DNA from: Clostridiaceae bacterium BRH_c20a
Lineage (GTDB): Bacteria > Bacillota > Peptococcia > Peptococcales > BICA1-8
Direction: 5' to 3'
Length of the DNA: 64,000 nucleotides
NCBI GenBank assembly: GCA_000961765.1
Contig: LADT01000006.1
Location: 62,001 to 126,000, forward strand
Shown here: piece after piece, positions 10,135-19,066 of the stretch
How positions within the stretch are numbered: the stretch's first letter is position 1
Layout of the letters: every line of letters begins with the position of its first letter
Notes under the pieces: model-generated
What the model saw: only the letters and a program-made list of their open reading frames with translations
Databases searched by the model: none
What the model was told of the DNA's origin: nothing
Translations under genes and position numbers: made by a program

Positions 10135-10881
10135 ATGGAAAGTAAAGATATGAAAAAAATAATACTATCTGAAGCCCATCAGGAAGAAAATCTGCGTGTA
10201 GCAGCGTACCTGCTAGAAGATGGACACTTGCTAACTTTAATTTCCAATGAGACTCAAAAGATTAATGACTTTGTTGATAGCCTTCCTTCTGAACATAAAG
10301 ATAGGTGCTTTATTAGGTGCTTTGCCGATTATACAGAAGAAAGCACTTCTGATGCGATAGACAGTATTTTAGAAATGATGCAGGGCTTAGATATTTTTAT
10401 AAATGGATTGCCTGGCACAAATGAAACTGCTCTGCTCAAGTTATCACCTGATTCCTTCGGAAGGGATATAACTTCTGGCTATGAAAAAGTGTTCCTTTTA
10501 AATAGAGAAATTGTGCGCTATATGGTTAGGGAAAAGGCTGGCAATATAATCTTTTTGATCATTGATGATATATTACATTTTGCTGATTATCCTGTAAGTC
10601 CTATAAATAATCAGGGACGGCTTTCTTTAATGAAAAGTATGGCTAAGGAGCTTGCGCCCTTTAATATTAAAGTTAATTCTCTTACCTTTGGAATATATGA
10701 TCCTGGTATTAACCCCTCTGACAAAAAGGCAATGCAAAAAAAACTGGAGTTTTGTGCGTTAAAGCCTTCTATTCCTAAATGGGAAGATTTGCTGCCGGCA
10801 CTAGATGCACTTATCTATCCATCATTTAAATACATGACAGGTCAAAACTATTCGGCCTGTATTGGCAGCAGTAATACTTAA
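10135..10881 (+). CDS. SDR-fold protein, apparently catalytically degenerate
   Basis: SDR-like C-terminal half (SLMKSMAKELAPFNIKVNSLTFG) but no TGxxxGxG and no YxxxK; sits between KS and DH genes. Confidence 0.7.
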   Translation: MESKDMKKIILSEAHQEENLRVAAYLLEDGHLLTLISNETQKINDFVDSLPSEHKDRCFIRCFADYTEESTSDAIDSILEMMQGLDIFINGLPGTNETALLKLSPDSFGRDITSGYEKVFLLNREIVRYMVREKAGNIIFLIIDDILHFADYPVSPINNQGRLSLMKSMAKELAPFNIKVNSLTFGIYDPGINPSDKKAMQKKLEFCALKPSIPKWEDLLPALDALIYPSFKYMTGQNYSACIGSSNT

Positions 10882-10904
10882 AAAGGCAGAAAGGATGCAT
10901 ACTT

Positions 10905-11363
10905 ATGGATCTTGAAGATAAAAAGCAGAACATAGTTTTCTCTAAAATGCCCCATGAATTGTTAAAAACAGCACCTCCCTTTTTGTTTGTGGATAAGGTC
11001 CATGAATTTAATAGGGAAGAAAAGAGATTGATTTGTTCCAAGCAGGTTGGATACAATGAACCATATTTTGCAGGGCATTTCCCCGGGGATCCAATAGTAC
11101 CTGGTGTTTTAATAATTGAAATGGCAGTACAAGCCAGTGCATTACTTTTAACTGCCATTAACAATACAGGCTTGGAGGAGGGCTATTTAGTTCGAACTAA
11201 GGATTTTAGCTTTTATAATGCCGCAAAGCCCGGTAGCTGCTTAATGATACAAGTAGAATTAAAGGAGCACACCGGCAACTTTGTTACAGCTAAGGCCTTG
11301 GTAACATTTCAGGGAGAAAAGAGAAAGGCTGCCAAGGGAGAGGTGGTATTGTTCTTAAGGTGA
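10905..11363 (+). CDS. fabZ: 3-hydroxyacyl-ACP dehydratase (FabZ-like hotdog)
   Basis: PFLFVDKV...YFAGHFPGDPIVPGVLIIEMAVQASALL. Confidence 0.9.
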   Translation: MDLEDKKQNIVFSKMPHELLKTAPPFLFVDKVHEFNREEKRLICSKQVGYNEPYFAGHFPGDPIVPGVLIIEMAVQASALLLTAINNTGLEEGYLVRTKDFSFYNAAKPGSCLMIQVELKEHTGNFVTAKALVTFQGEKRKAAKGEVVLFLR

Positions 11364-12325
11364 AAGATATAGAGCAGAGCCTGGGAGTGTATAAAGTAAC
11401 CATAGACTTACCCCTGTGGGTAAATAATATTCAATGTTTCTTGTTTAAAGGTGAGGATGGCTGGGATATTGTTGATACAGGAATTTATACACCTGGAGCA
11501 ATGGAAAAATGGAAAGAGTCCTTTCGCAAGCTTAGGATTAATCCTTTAGATGTAAGGCAAATCATTATCACCCATGACCATGTAGACCATTTCGGGGCAG
11601 CAGGTGAATTACAGAAGCTGACCCAGGCACCAGTTAAAATGGTTAATAAAGAAAATAGCTTGGTTAAATGGAAGGATTGGTTAAAGGAAATTCTTCACGA
11701 GGATTCTGTTTTTCATTTCTTTGGTCTGCCCAAGGAACTTAAAGAAGAAGTCATTAGGGAAAAAGGTACTCAGTTTAAAAATTGGGTTCCTAGTATTCCG
11801 GAAACGGAGGATATAAGAGCTCAGGAAACAATAGTCCTTGGCTGTGAGCAATATCAGATACTTACATTTCCTGGACACTGTGCTGAACAGATTTGTTTTT
11901 ATCATCCGGATAGGGAAGTTCTTTTCGCAGGTGATGTGTTGGTAACACCTAATCATCTAAATGCCACTAATCAAGAACCATTAACTGACTATTTCAAAAT
12001 TTTAGAACTGCTCCAAAAAATGAAAATAGCCTATTTATTTCCTTCCCATGGCAAACCCTTTGCTCGGGTTGATATTCGCATAGGGCTTATAGCAGAGTAT
12101 AGAAAACAGCAAATGTCTGAACTTAAGGAACACTTATCAAAGGAAAGTACTGTTTATCAAGCATATCTTTTCTTTTTATCTAGGGGGGCATTAACTGATT
12201 TGTTCTTTGGATTAACAGAGGTTTATTATTTTTTGGAGCACCTGGTTAAACTAGGTGAATTAAAAAAGGTAACTAGAGAAGATTGCTTCTACTATAAGGA
12301 GGTGAACAAAAATGAAATGGACTAG
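11360..12325 (+). CDS. MBL-fold metallo-hydrolase
   Basis: THDHVDHFGAAG (HxHxDH), later FPGHCAEQ, AGDVL and FPSHGKPF metal motifs. Confidence 0.88.
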   Translation: MKDIEQSLGVYKVTIDLPLWVNNIQCFLFKGEDGWDIVDTGIYTPGAMEKWKESFRKLRINPLDVRQIIITHDHVDHFGAAGELQKLTQAPVKMVNKENSLVKWKDWLKEILHEDSVFHFFGLPKELKEEVIREKGTQFKNWVPSIPETEDIRAQETIVLGCEQYQILTFPGHCAEQICFYHPDREVLFAGDVLVTPNHLNATNQEPLTDYFKILELLQKMKIAYLFPSHGKPFARVDIRIGLIAEYRKQQMSELKEHLSKESTVYQAYLFFLSRGALTDLFFGLTEVYYFLEHLVKLGELKKVTREDCFYYKEVNKNEMD

Positions 12326-12593
12326 AAAAGATCTCGATACAGCAATGGCAAAAATTGAAGAGTTAGCAAGTACAGATATGGAGTTCAGAAAGCTTTGCCT
12401 AAGTGACCCCCACACAGCAATTAAGGAAGCAACAGGCAAGGATGTTGACCCAGGCTATAAACTAAAGTTCCTGGAAAATGAAGGTGGATATGAATCCTTT
12501 GTATTACCGGATTTTAAGGGCTCAGGAGAAGAACTAAGTGATGCTGATTTGGATAGTGTAGCAGGTGGTGGTACAAAACATAAGATTGGATAA
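12312..12593 (+). CDS. NHLP leader-peptide family precursor 1 (7-aa tail GTKHKIG)
   Basis: Nitrile-hydratase-alpha-like leader MKWTRKDLDTAMAKIEELASTDMEFRKLCLSDPHTAIKEATG; ELSDADLDSVAGG then GTKHKIG; 93 aa. Confidence 0.9.
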   Translation: MKWTRKDLDTAMAKIEELASTDMEFRKLCLSDPHTAIKEATGKDVDPGYKLKFLENEGGYESFVLPDFKGSGEELSDADLDSVAGGGTKHKIG

Positions 12594-12645
12594 AGGCTTA
12601 AGAAGAAAGAATTATCTTTACTATAAAAGGAGGTGAACAGAAAAC

Positions 12646-12927
12646 ATGAAATGGACAAGAGAAGATCTTGATGCAGCAATGGTTAAGATTGAGGAGCTTG
12701 CTAGTACAGATATGGATTTTAGAAATCTGTGCTTAAGTGACCCACATGCCGCAGTAAAAAAGGCAACTGGTAAGGATGTAGAACCTAGCTATAAGTTGAA
12801 ATTCCTAGAAAACGAAGCTGGATATGAGACTTTCGTATTGCCTGATTATCAGGGATCAGGAGATGAACTAAGTGATGCTGATTTAGATAGCGTCGCAGGT
12901 GGCGGAACAAAATGGGATATTGGCTAG
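12646..12927 (+). CDS. NHLP leader-peptide family precursor 2 (7-aa tail GTKWDIG)
   Basis: Close paralog of precursor 1; 93 aa; LDSVAGG then GTKWDIG; strong RBS AAAGGAGGTG. Confidence 0.92.
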   Translation: MKWTREDLDAAMVKIEELASTDMDFRNLCLSDPHAAVKKATGKDVEPSYKLKFLENEAGYETFVLPDYQGSGDELSDADLDSVAGGGTKWDIG

Positions 12928-12963
12928 AGTTAATTATTATTTAGTAGAGGGAGGTGAGTAAAA

Positions 12964-13245
12964 ATGAAATGGACTAGAGAAGACCTCGATGCAGCAATGG
13001 TTAAGATTGAGGAGCTTGCAAGTAAAGATATGGATTTTAGGAAGCTTTGCTTTAGTGATCCACATGCTGCGGTAAAACAGGCAACTGGTAATGATGTAGA
13101 TCCTAGCTATAAGATGAAATTTATCGAAAATGAAGCTGGATATGAAACTTTCGTATTACCGGATTATCAGAAATCGGGAGATGAACTAAGCGATGCTGAC
13201 TTGGATTCAGTAGCTGGTGGTCACTCCGCAGATAAAAGTTTTTAA
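12964..13245 (+). CDS. NHLP leader-peptide family precursor 3 (7-aa tail HSADKSF)
   Basis: Third tandem paralog; 93 aa; LDSVAGG then HSADKSF; RBS GGGAGGTGAG. Confidence 0.92.
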   Translation: MKWTREDLDAAMVKIEELASKDMDFRKLCFSDPHAAVKQATGNDVDPSYKMKFIENEAGYETFVLPDYQKSGDELSDADLDSVAGGHSADKSF

Positions 13246-13264
13246 TTAGTATTAGGACAAGACC

Positions 13265-13301
13265 CATCCGTATTTGGGATGAAATACTTCCAATACGGAT
13301 G
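13265..13301 (+). promoter_or_regulatory. Intergenic RNA hairpin between precursor 3 and GNAT gene
   Basis: CATCCGTATT(T)GG ... CCAATACGGATG, about 12 bp stem with one bulge, no U-tract. Confidence 0.6.
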
Positions 13302-13365
13302 TGCTTATCCTGTTAATAGTTACTACTATGGGATATGGTATTCAATGCAAAATGGAGGAAGTAAA

Positions 13366-14253
13366 GTGTTTTATACAGAGCGAATAAATGAAGCCATGAT
13401 TAAAGATTTTGATAAATTAACATACAGGGAGTTTAGGCCTCTGCTTAATAAAGTAGGAAGTGAGGCGTCCGTAATTGCATTTGGTGCTTTAAGCTATCCG
13501 GCACAGCCTATAGGTCTTATTCTCGGGGAAGTAAGAAAAGATGGCTACATGCAGATTCATACAATTTTTATTAAGCCAAAGTATCGCCGACTTGGTGTAG
13601 CAACAGCCTTACTTAAAGATATGGAACAGGCTGCGGGAACTAATAAATGTCACGGTATTTACTTGGGTTTTATCCATGATAATCCATTTCACGAAATCTT
13701 TAATAAATTGCTCCGAAAATGCAGTTGGGATTTACCGGCAGAAACTGATATGCTTCTTTATACACTAAATATGGAGAGTCTTGTTGAGGAAGATGCACCA
13801 CTATTTACCCTAATGGAATTACCTGGGGGCTTTACAGTCAGCAGTTGGCAGGAGCTTAGTAAAGAAGAATTTGCAAAAATTAAAAAAGGACATGGTATAT
13901 GGTATCCCGAGTTGACCTCTCCCTTTTTGGAAGAGAAACGGGTTGATCCCCTAAATTCAGTATTTTTAAGAGATGAAGAAAAGCAAATAATTGGCTGGAC
14001 TATTACTCATCGCTTAGACTCAGAAACAATGCTTTATCGTAATGTATTTGTAAAAGAAGAATATCGCTCAATGGGATATGCAATGCTTCTAATGGGAAAT
14101 GCTATTTGGCGTCAATATGACAGAGGTATTTATAAGCTGATGTTTTGCGTTCACGTGAAAAATAAAAGCATGACTAAAATTATTAGTCGCTTTATGAAAC
14201 CATTAAATTATACAGTTAAAAATAAGCTCAGGTTCAGCAAGTCTTTTCTCTAA
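13366..14253 (+). CDS. Tandem GNAT-domain acyltransferase (ORF track start 13279; GTG 13366 preferred)
   Basis: Two GNAT motifs: FIKPKYRRLGVATALLKDME and FVKEEYRSMGYAMLLMGNAI; RBS GGAGG just before GTG 13366. Confidence 0.8.
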   Translation: MFYTERINEAMIKDFDKLTYREFRPLLNKVGSEASVIAFGALSYPAQPIGLILGEVRKDGYMQIHTIFIKPKYRRLGVATALLKDMEQAAGTNKCHGIYLGFIHDNPFHEIFNKLLRKCSWDLPAETDMLLYTLNMESLVEEDAPLFTLMELPGGFTVSSWQELSKEEFAKIKKGHGIWYPELTSPFLEEKRVDPLNSVFLRDEEKQIIGWTITHRLDSETMLYRNVFVKEEYRSMGYAMLLMGNAIWRQYDRGIYKLMFCVHVKNKSMTKIISRFMKPLNYTVKNKLRFSKSFL

Positions 14254-14285
14254 AATAAAATTATCTTAAGAAGGGGTAGCACATT

Positions 14286-14570
14286 ATGACTGATATAGAA
14301 AAAATAAAACAAGTTATTAAAGAAGATATTTTAATTAATCGTCTGGAATTAGAGGATATAAAGGTTGAGGATATTGAGGATAATACACCTTTATTTGGTG
14401 AAGGCTTGGGATTAGATTCTGTTGAAGCTCTTGATGTGGTAGCGGGGTTAGAACAGTTTTTTGGTGTAAAGCTTCAGGGTGTTTCTCCCCAGGAATTCCA
14501 AAAGCATTTATACTCTGTAGAAAACCTTGCTCAATTCGTGGTCGCTAAGGGTGGGAAGATAGCTAGCTAA
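14286..14570 (+). CDS. Acyl carrier protein
   Basis: LFGEGLGLDSVEALDVVAGLEQFFGVKL (DS phosphopantetheine site). Confidence 0.9.
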   Translation: MTDIEKIKQVIKEDILINRLELEDIKVEDIEDNTPLFGEGLGLDSVEALDVVAGLEQFFGVKLQGVSPQEFQKHLYSVENLAQFVVAKGGKIAS

Positions 14571-14614
14571 TTTTACCTTAACATAAGAATTTGTACTAAT
14601 TTTGGGGGAATATT

Positions 14615-17137
14615 ATGAACCGCTTTAATGAAAAAGCTCTACATAGCTTATTTGAAGAACAAGTTGGAAGGACTCCCTATAATATTGCTGTTGTGTACGG
14701 AAAAGAAGAATTTATGACGTATTTTGAGTTAAATCAGAAGGCGAATCAGTTAGCAAGAAAACTTATATCAGATGGTTTAAAAAAAGGACAGGTTATAGCG
14801 TTAAACATGAATCGGTCACCGGAACTAATTATTGCAATTATAGGAATCTGGAAGGCGGGAGGTGTTTATTTACCAATAGATACCAACTTGCCTGCGGAAA
14901 GAATGAATTATTTGGTTAAAGATGCCAATCCTTTTAACATTTTAATAGATATTGAGTTTAACAATATCGAGGAATATAGTACAAGTAATCTGGGAGATAC
15001 TGCTTCAGGAGATGACTTGGCATGTCTTATCTATACTTCGGGCTCAACGGGTTTGCCAACGGGAGTCTTAATAGAACATAGGGCTATTATTAACGGACTT
15101 ATCTGGTGTCAAAAGCAGTTTAACTATAATGAAGAGGATGTATTTTTAGTAAAAACTTCAATATCATTTGTGGATTCTTTGCGTGAAATATTTTCCCCAC
15201 TCATAAGTGGAGGGAAAATTTCTATCTCTGGTATAGAAGGCGATAGAGATATTAAGAAAATTGTCAATGCGATTGAAAAAGATAAAGTAAGCTATATAAG
15301 TTTTGTACCAACAATGCTTGCTATCTTTTTAGATTATTTAAACGAAAACAAAGCCTTTGCTAAGGTTACAAGTCTTAAGGCTGTTATTGTAAGTGGGGAG
15401 CCATTGAACTTAAAGCTTGTGCAGGACTTTAATGAAATGCTATATAAAATAAATGGCACAGTTTTATATAATACCTATGGGCTAACTGAGGCTAATGATA
15501 TAACCTTTGAAAATTGCTCGGAAGAAAAGGATTTGTCCTTTGTATCAATAGGTAAACCTGTTGACAATATACGGATCTATATTTTAGATGATGATTTGCA
15601 GCCATTACCGATAGGAGAGGCTGGAAACCTGTGGGTTGGAGGCTATGCCCTTGCAAGAGGCTATCATAATAATAAAATATTAACTGATAGAAAATTCCAG
15701 GCACTGCCAAGCTTAGAAGAAGTAAAGGTTCTTAATACCGGTGATATGGCTCGTTGGCTCGAGGACGGAAAGCTGCAGCACTTGGGAAGAAAAGACCGAC
15801 AGGTAAAAATCCGTGGTAACAGAGTGGAATTAGGTGAAATTGAATACCATTTATTAAAGCTCAATGGCATACAAAAGGTCGTAGTAACGGCTACTTCTGA
15901 GCCAGATACCCGTAGCGATAGCTGTAGTTTAGCTGCCTATTTTGTATCCAATAGACTTCTAGGAATTAGAGAACTTCGCAAGTATCTATTAAATGTTTTG
16001 CCTGACTATATGGTTCCAAATTATTTTGTTAAAATGAGGGAGCTGCCTTTAACTCCCACCGGCAAAATTAATATAAAGGCTTTGCCAGAGCCAACTAAAC
16101 TTGAAAGAGTGGAGCAAGGCTATAAAATATCACTATTGCCTCCGACTAATGAAATTGAAGAAAAGCTAACATCTATCTGGGAAGAGGTCTTGGGGATAAA
16201 ACAGATAGGAATAGATGAAGATTTTCTAGAATTAGGGGGTCATTCATTACTTGTAATAATAATGAACTTGCGAATTCAAAGGGAATTCAAAGTAGAAATT
16301 TCCTTATTTGATATATTTAAAGCTATGACTATACAAAAGCAAGCTAGGTTAATTGAAGAAGAGAAGAAAAGAACTGGTTTACCAAAGGAAAAGCATCTAG
16401 CATTATTAAACACAAAAAAGCAAAGGAGCTTGTATTGCTTTCCACCTGTGGGAGGATATGGTTTATACTTTTTGCCCTTTGCAAAGGAAGCTTCTTCTAT
16501 TTCAGTATATGGTTTTAATTTTATTGAACATGAAAATCGCCTACAAGAATATGCATCGGAAATAATAAAACGCCGGGCAATGGGGCCTTATTTTCTGCTG
16601 GGATATTCAGCAGGAGGAAACCTGGCCTTTGAATTGGCAAAGGATATGGAAAGATTAGGGCTTCAAATAGGTGCTTTGATTTTAGTTGATAGTGTAAAAA
16701 AACAAAGTGCCACAAATCGTTCTGAATCAGAACGGGATAAAGCCATTGAAACACTTTTTAATGACATAGTTATGAAGGATTATAAAGATTTTATTCCTAA
16801 TGAAGATATTAGAAGGATGGTTCAAAGGAAGGCAATGGGAAATCTTTTATATATGGATGAGTTGGTTAATGAAGGTTTAATTTCTGCTGATATTCATGTT
16901 ATTAGGGCAGGCACAGAAGAATTCAGTAATGAATTATATAATCTGCAGGGAGGAGCTTCTGCTTCATATGAAAATAATTCTTGGAAAAACTCAACAAAGG
17001 GCAATTTGTATGAATACCAAGGATATGGCTCTCATTTTGACATGATGCAAGGAGATAACGTCATCAAAAATGCAAAAATAATTGAAAAAATATTAAGGAT
17101 TAAGGGTGAAGAAAAAGAGTTAAAAGAAAGATGTTGA
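14615..17137 (+). CDS. NRPS-like protein, domains A-PCP-TE (no condensation domain)
   Basis: LIYTSGSTGLPTGVLIEH, GDMARWLEDGKLQHLGRKDRQVKIRGNRVELGEIE, PCP DFLELGGHSLL, TE FLLGYSAGGNLAFELA. Confidence 0.9.
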   Translation: MNRFNEKALHSLFEEQVGRTPYNIAVVYGKEEFMTYFELNQKANQLARKLISDGLKKGQVIALNMNRSPELIIAIIGIWKAGGVYLPIDTNLPAERMNYLVKDANPFNILIDIEFNNIEEYSTSNLGDTASGDDLACLIYTSGSTGLPTGVLIEHRAIINGLIWCQKQFNYNEEDVFLVKTSISFVDSLREIFSPLISGGKISISGIEGDRDIKKIVNAIEKDKVSYISFVPTMLAIFLDYLNENKAFAKVTSLKAVIVSGEPLNLKLVQDFNEMLYKINGTVLYNTYGLTEANDITFENCSEEKDLSFVSIGKPVDNIRIYILDDDLQPLPIGEAGNLWVGGYALARGYHNNKILTDRKFQALPSLEEVKVLNTGDMARWLEDGKLQHLGRKDRQVKIRGNRVELGEIEYHLLKLNGIQKVVVTATSEPDTRSDSCSLAAYFVSNRLLGIRELRKYLLNVLPDYMVPNYFVKMRELPLTPTGKINIKALPEPTKLERVEQGYKISLLPPTNEIEEKLTSIWEEVLGIKQIGIDEDFLELGGHSLLVIIMNLRIQREFKVEISLFDIFKAMTIQKQARLIEEEKKRTGLPKEKHLALLNTKKQRSLYCFPPVGGYGLYFLPFAKEASSISVYGFNFIEHENRLQEYASEIIKRRAMGPYFLLGYSAGGNLAFELAKDMERLGLQIGALILVDSVKKQSATNRSESERDKAIETLFNDIVMKDYKDFIPNEDIRRMVQRKAMGNLLYMDELVNEGLISADIHVIRAGTEEFSNELYNLQGGASASYENNSWKNSTKGNLYEYQGYGSHFDMMQGDNVIKNAKIIEKILRIKGEEKELKERC

Positions 17138-17787
17138 AAATATTTGCTTTAAAGCAGCATGAAAAAATGGACAATCTAATATTTGAGGAAATTCTTTCAT
17201 TATTAGATGAGGACAAACAAAAGAAGATATCGAAATTTTACAGAAGGCAGGATGCCCAGAGAAGCTTGCTGGGGAATTTATTAGTCCGTGCAATCCTTTG
17301 TGATATGCTTCAAATTAAAAACGAGGATATCAAAATTATCAGAAATGAAATGGGAAAGCCTTATGTAGATCATATTCCACAAGCATTTTTTAATATTTCC
17401 CATTCTGGTGATTGGATCGTAGGAGCCTTTGACAGCTTTCCTGTGGGTGTCGATATAGAACAAATTAAGGACTTAGACCTAAATATGGCTAAGACAATAC
17501 TTGCCAAAATCGACTACGAAGAAATGCTGCAAATAAAGGAAGCAGACCGTCTTGATTACTTTTACAAGTGTTGGACTTTAGGTGAAAGTTACTTGAAAAT
17601 GCTCGGTGGTGGAATGTCTATTCCTTTACCAAGTATTAAAAAACTAAAAAATAAAGCATTTTTTAAAAACTATTCCCTTGATGCTGATTATGTATTATCA
17701 CTATGTTCAATTCATAACTTGTTTCCAGAAGATATTATCCTTACAGATATTAAGAAGCTACTTAAAATAATAAATATCCAAAATTAA
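17131..17787 (+). CDS. 4'-phosphopantetheinyl transferase (Sfp-type)
   Basis: FNISHSGDWIVGAF..VGVDIEQI and FYKCWTLGESYLKMLGGGM. Confidence 0.88.
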   Translation: MLKIFALKQHEKMDNLIFEEILSLLDEDKQKKISKFYRRQDAQRSLLGNLLVRAILCDMLQIKNEDIKIIRNEMGKPYVDHIPQAFFNISHSGDWIVGAFDSFPVGVDIEQIKDLDLNMAKTILAKIDYEEMLQIKEADRLDYFYKCWTLGESYLKMLGGGMSIPLPSIKKLKNKAFFKNYSLDADYVLSLCSIHNLFPEDIILTDIKKLLKIINIQN

Positions 17788-17790
17788 GTA

Positions 17791-17817
17791 AGGCAGTCAA
17801 ATGACTGCCTTTGTTTT
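17791..17817 (+). terminator. Intrinsic terminator at end of biosynthetic operon
   Basis: AGGCAGTCAAATGACTGCCT followed by TTGTTTT. Confidence 0.8.
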
Positions 17818-17821
17818 AATG

Positions 17822-19066
17822 TTAGTCAGCTATTCTTTTTTCACCCTTAATTGATTGAAGAGGCTTGATATCCTGTGAAACTTCAACAACTCCAATAAAT
17901 TCATTATTTTCGTCACGAACAGCAATATATCTAATAAAAACATACTTGCCGTCAAAATGCAGCCAAAAATCCTCCCAATCTTTTTTCCCGCTTGCTAAAT
18001 CTTCGACTAGTTTTTCAACAATATCTACACTAGCAGGTGGGTGACAATTTTCTACCTTGCGACCGATAATAGACCGGGCTCTGACAAAGATCCTATCTTT
18101 GTTTGCAGAAAAATACTTAACTATACCTTCTTTATCTACATAGGTAATGTCTACAGGTAGGTGGTTAAAGATTAGGTCAATTTCTTTTAGGGTAAGAACG
18201 CCTGTATCAAATTTTATGTAGCCTTTACTCATTTTTGTATCAGTCTCGTTAACACTATCGGTAATATTTAGGTTAACAGGCTTCCATTCATTAGTGGGCT
18301 CAATCAGACAGTAACCGATTTCTGCGCTGTCTTGCATAATATGGTACCACTCATCTTCAGTCAAAACCTTTAAAGAGGTATCAAATAGAACTTTCTCTTC
18401 TTTAGTAATCATGTCAAGCATCTTTTTTAGAAGAAGCTCCAGCCCTTCCAAAAACTTATTCTTAATATCTGGACTATAATTAATTGCCAGCTTTTTAGCT
18501 TCTTTGAGTAAACTTCTAATTTCATCATCATGTGTCCACATTATTTTAGAAGGTCCGGTAATTTCGTATTTTTCAAGAAAAGGAAACAAAAGATTTTCCT
18601 TCCTGCTGTAATGCTTTTCTACATCCCATAGAAGGTTCAGCTTTTCACGAAGCTTTAGTAAATTGTCTTCGCTGGATTCATCTCTAAAAACTCCTGCCAC
18701 AGCTTTCGTTTCTTCAACCAGCTTTTCAATAGCTCTATTTTCCAACTTAAAGGTATGAATGGGATGCCCTGAAGGAAGTTCCAGTTCCGGTGCTTTTTCT
18801 AACGCCTTTTTAAAAACTTCCATATGTACATCACATAACCTGCGCACTTCTTCAATGGGTAAACCTTCATTTATCAGCTCTTGTTCGATTGCAGCAAGCT
18901 CAAAAGGGGCGATATCCTTAATAATCTCCTTAAATTTGTTTTTTACCTCGTCAACTGTTTTTCCTTGATGTAGTTCAAGAATAACTTCTTTAATCTTCCC
19001 TTTTCGATATTCACGATTATTAATAATTTCACTCAAAAAAGCCACCTCCAAAGATATTTTCTCCAA
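17822..19066 (-). CDS. DUF438 domain protein (hemerythrin-like + PAS)
   Basis: N-terminal DUF438-like helices, hemerythrin-like HF..EKHYSRKENLLFPFLEKYEI, C-terminal PAS ITYVDKEGIVKYFSANKDRIF. Confidence 0.82.
   Translation of the reverse strand: MEKISLEVAFLSEIINNREYRKGKIKEVILELHQGKTVDEVKNKFKEIIKDIAPFELAAIEQELINEGLPIEEVRRLCDVHMEVFKKALEKAPELELPSGHPIHTFKLENRAIEKLVEETKAVAGVFRDESSEDNLLKLREKLNLLWDVEKHYSRKENLLFPFLEKYEITGPSKIMWTHDDEIRSLLKEAKKLAINYSPDIKNKFLEGLELLLKKMLDMITKEEKVLFDTSLKVLTEDEWYHIMQDSAEIGYCLIEPTNEWKPVNLNITDSVNETDTKMSKGYIKFDTGVLTLKEIDLIFNHLPVDITYVDKEGIVKYFSANKDRIFVRARSIIGRKVENCHPPASVDIVEKLVEDLASGKKDWEDFWLHFDGKYVFIRYIAVRDENNEFIGVVEVSQDIKPLQSIKGEKRIAD

Noticed and set aside
10826-11164. Minus-strand 112-aa ORF overlapping the FabZ-like gene
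   Set aside because: Antisense to clear catalytic motifs of the dehydratase; no independent support
12599-12960. CRISPR-like repetition around the precursors
   Set aside because: Repetition is explained by tandem gene duplication with conserved RBS and coding frames
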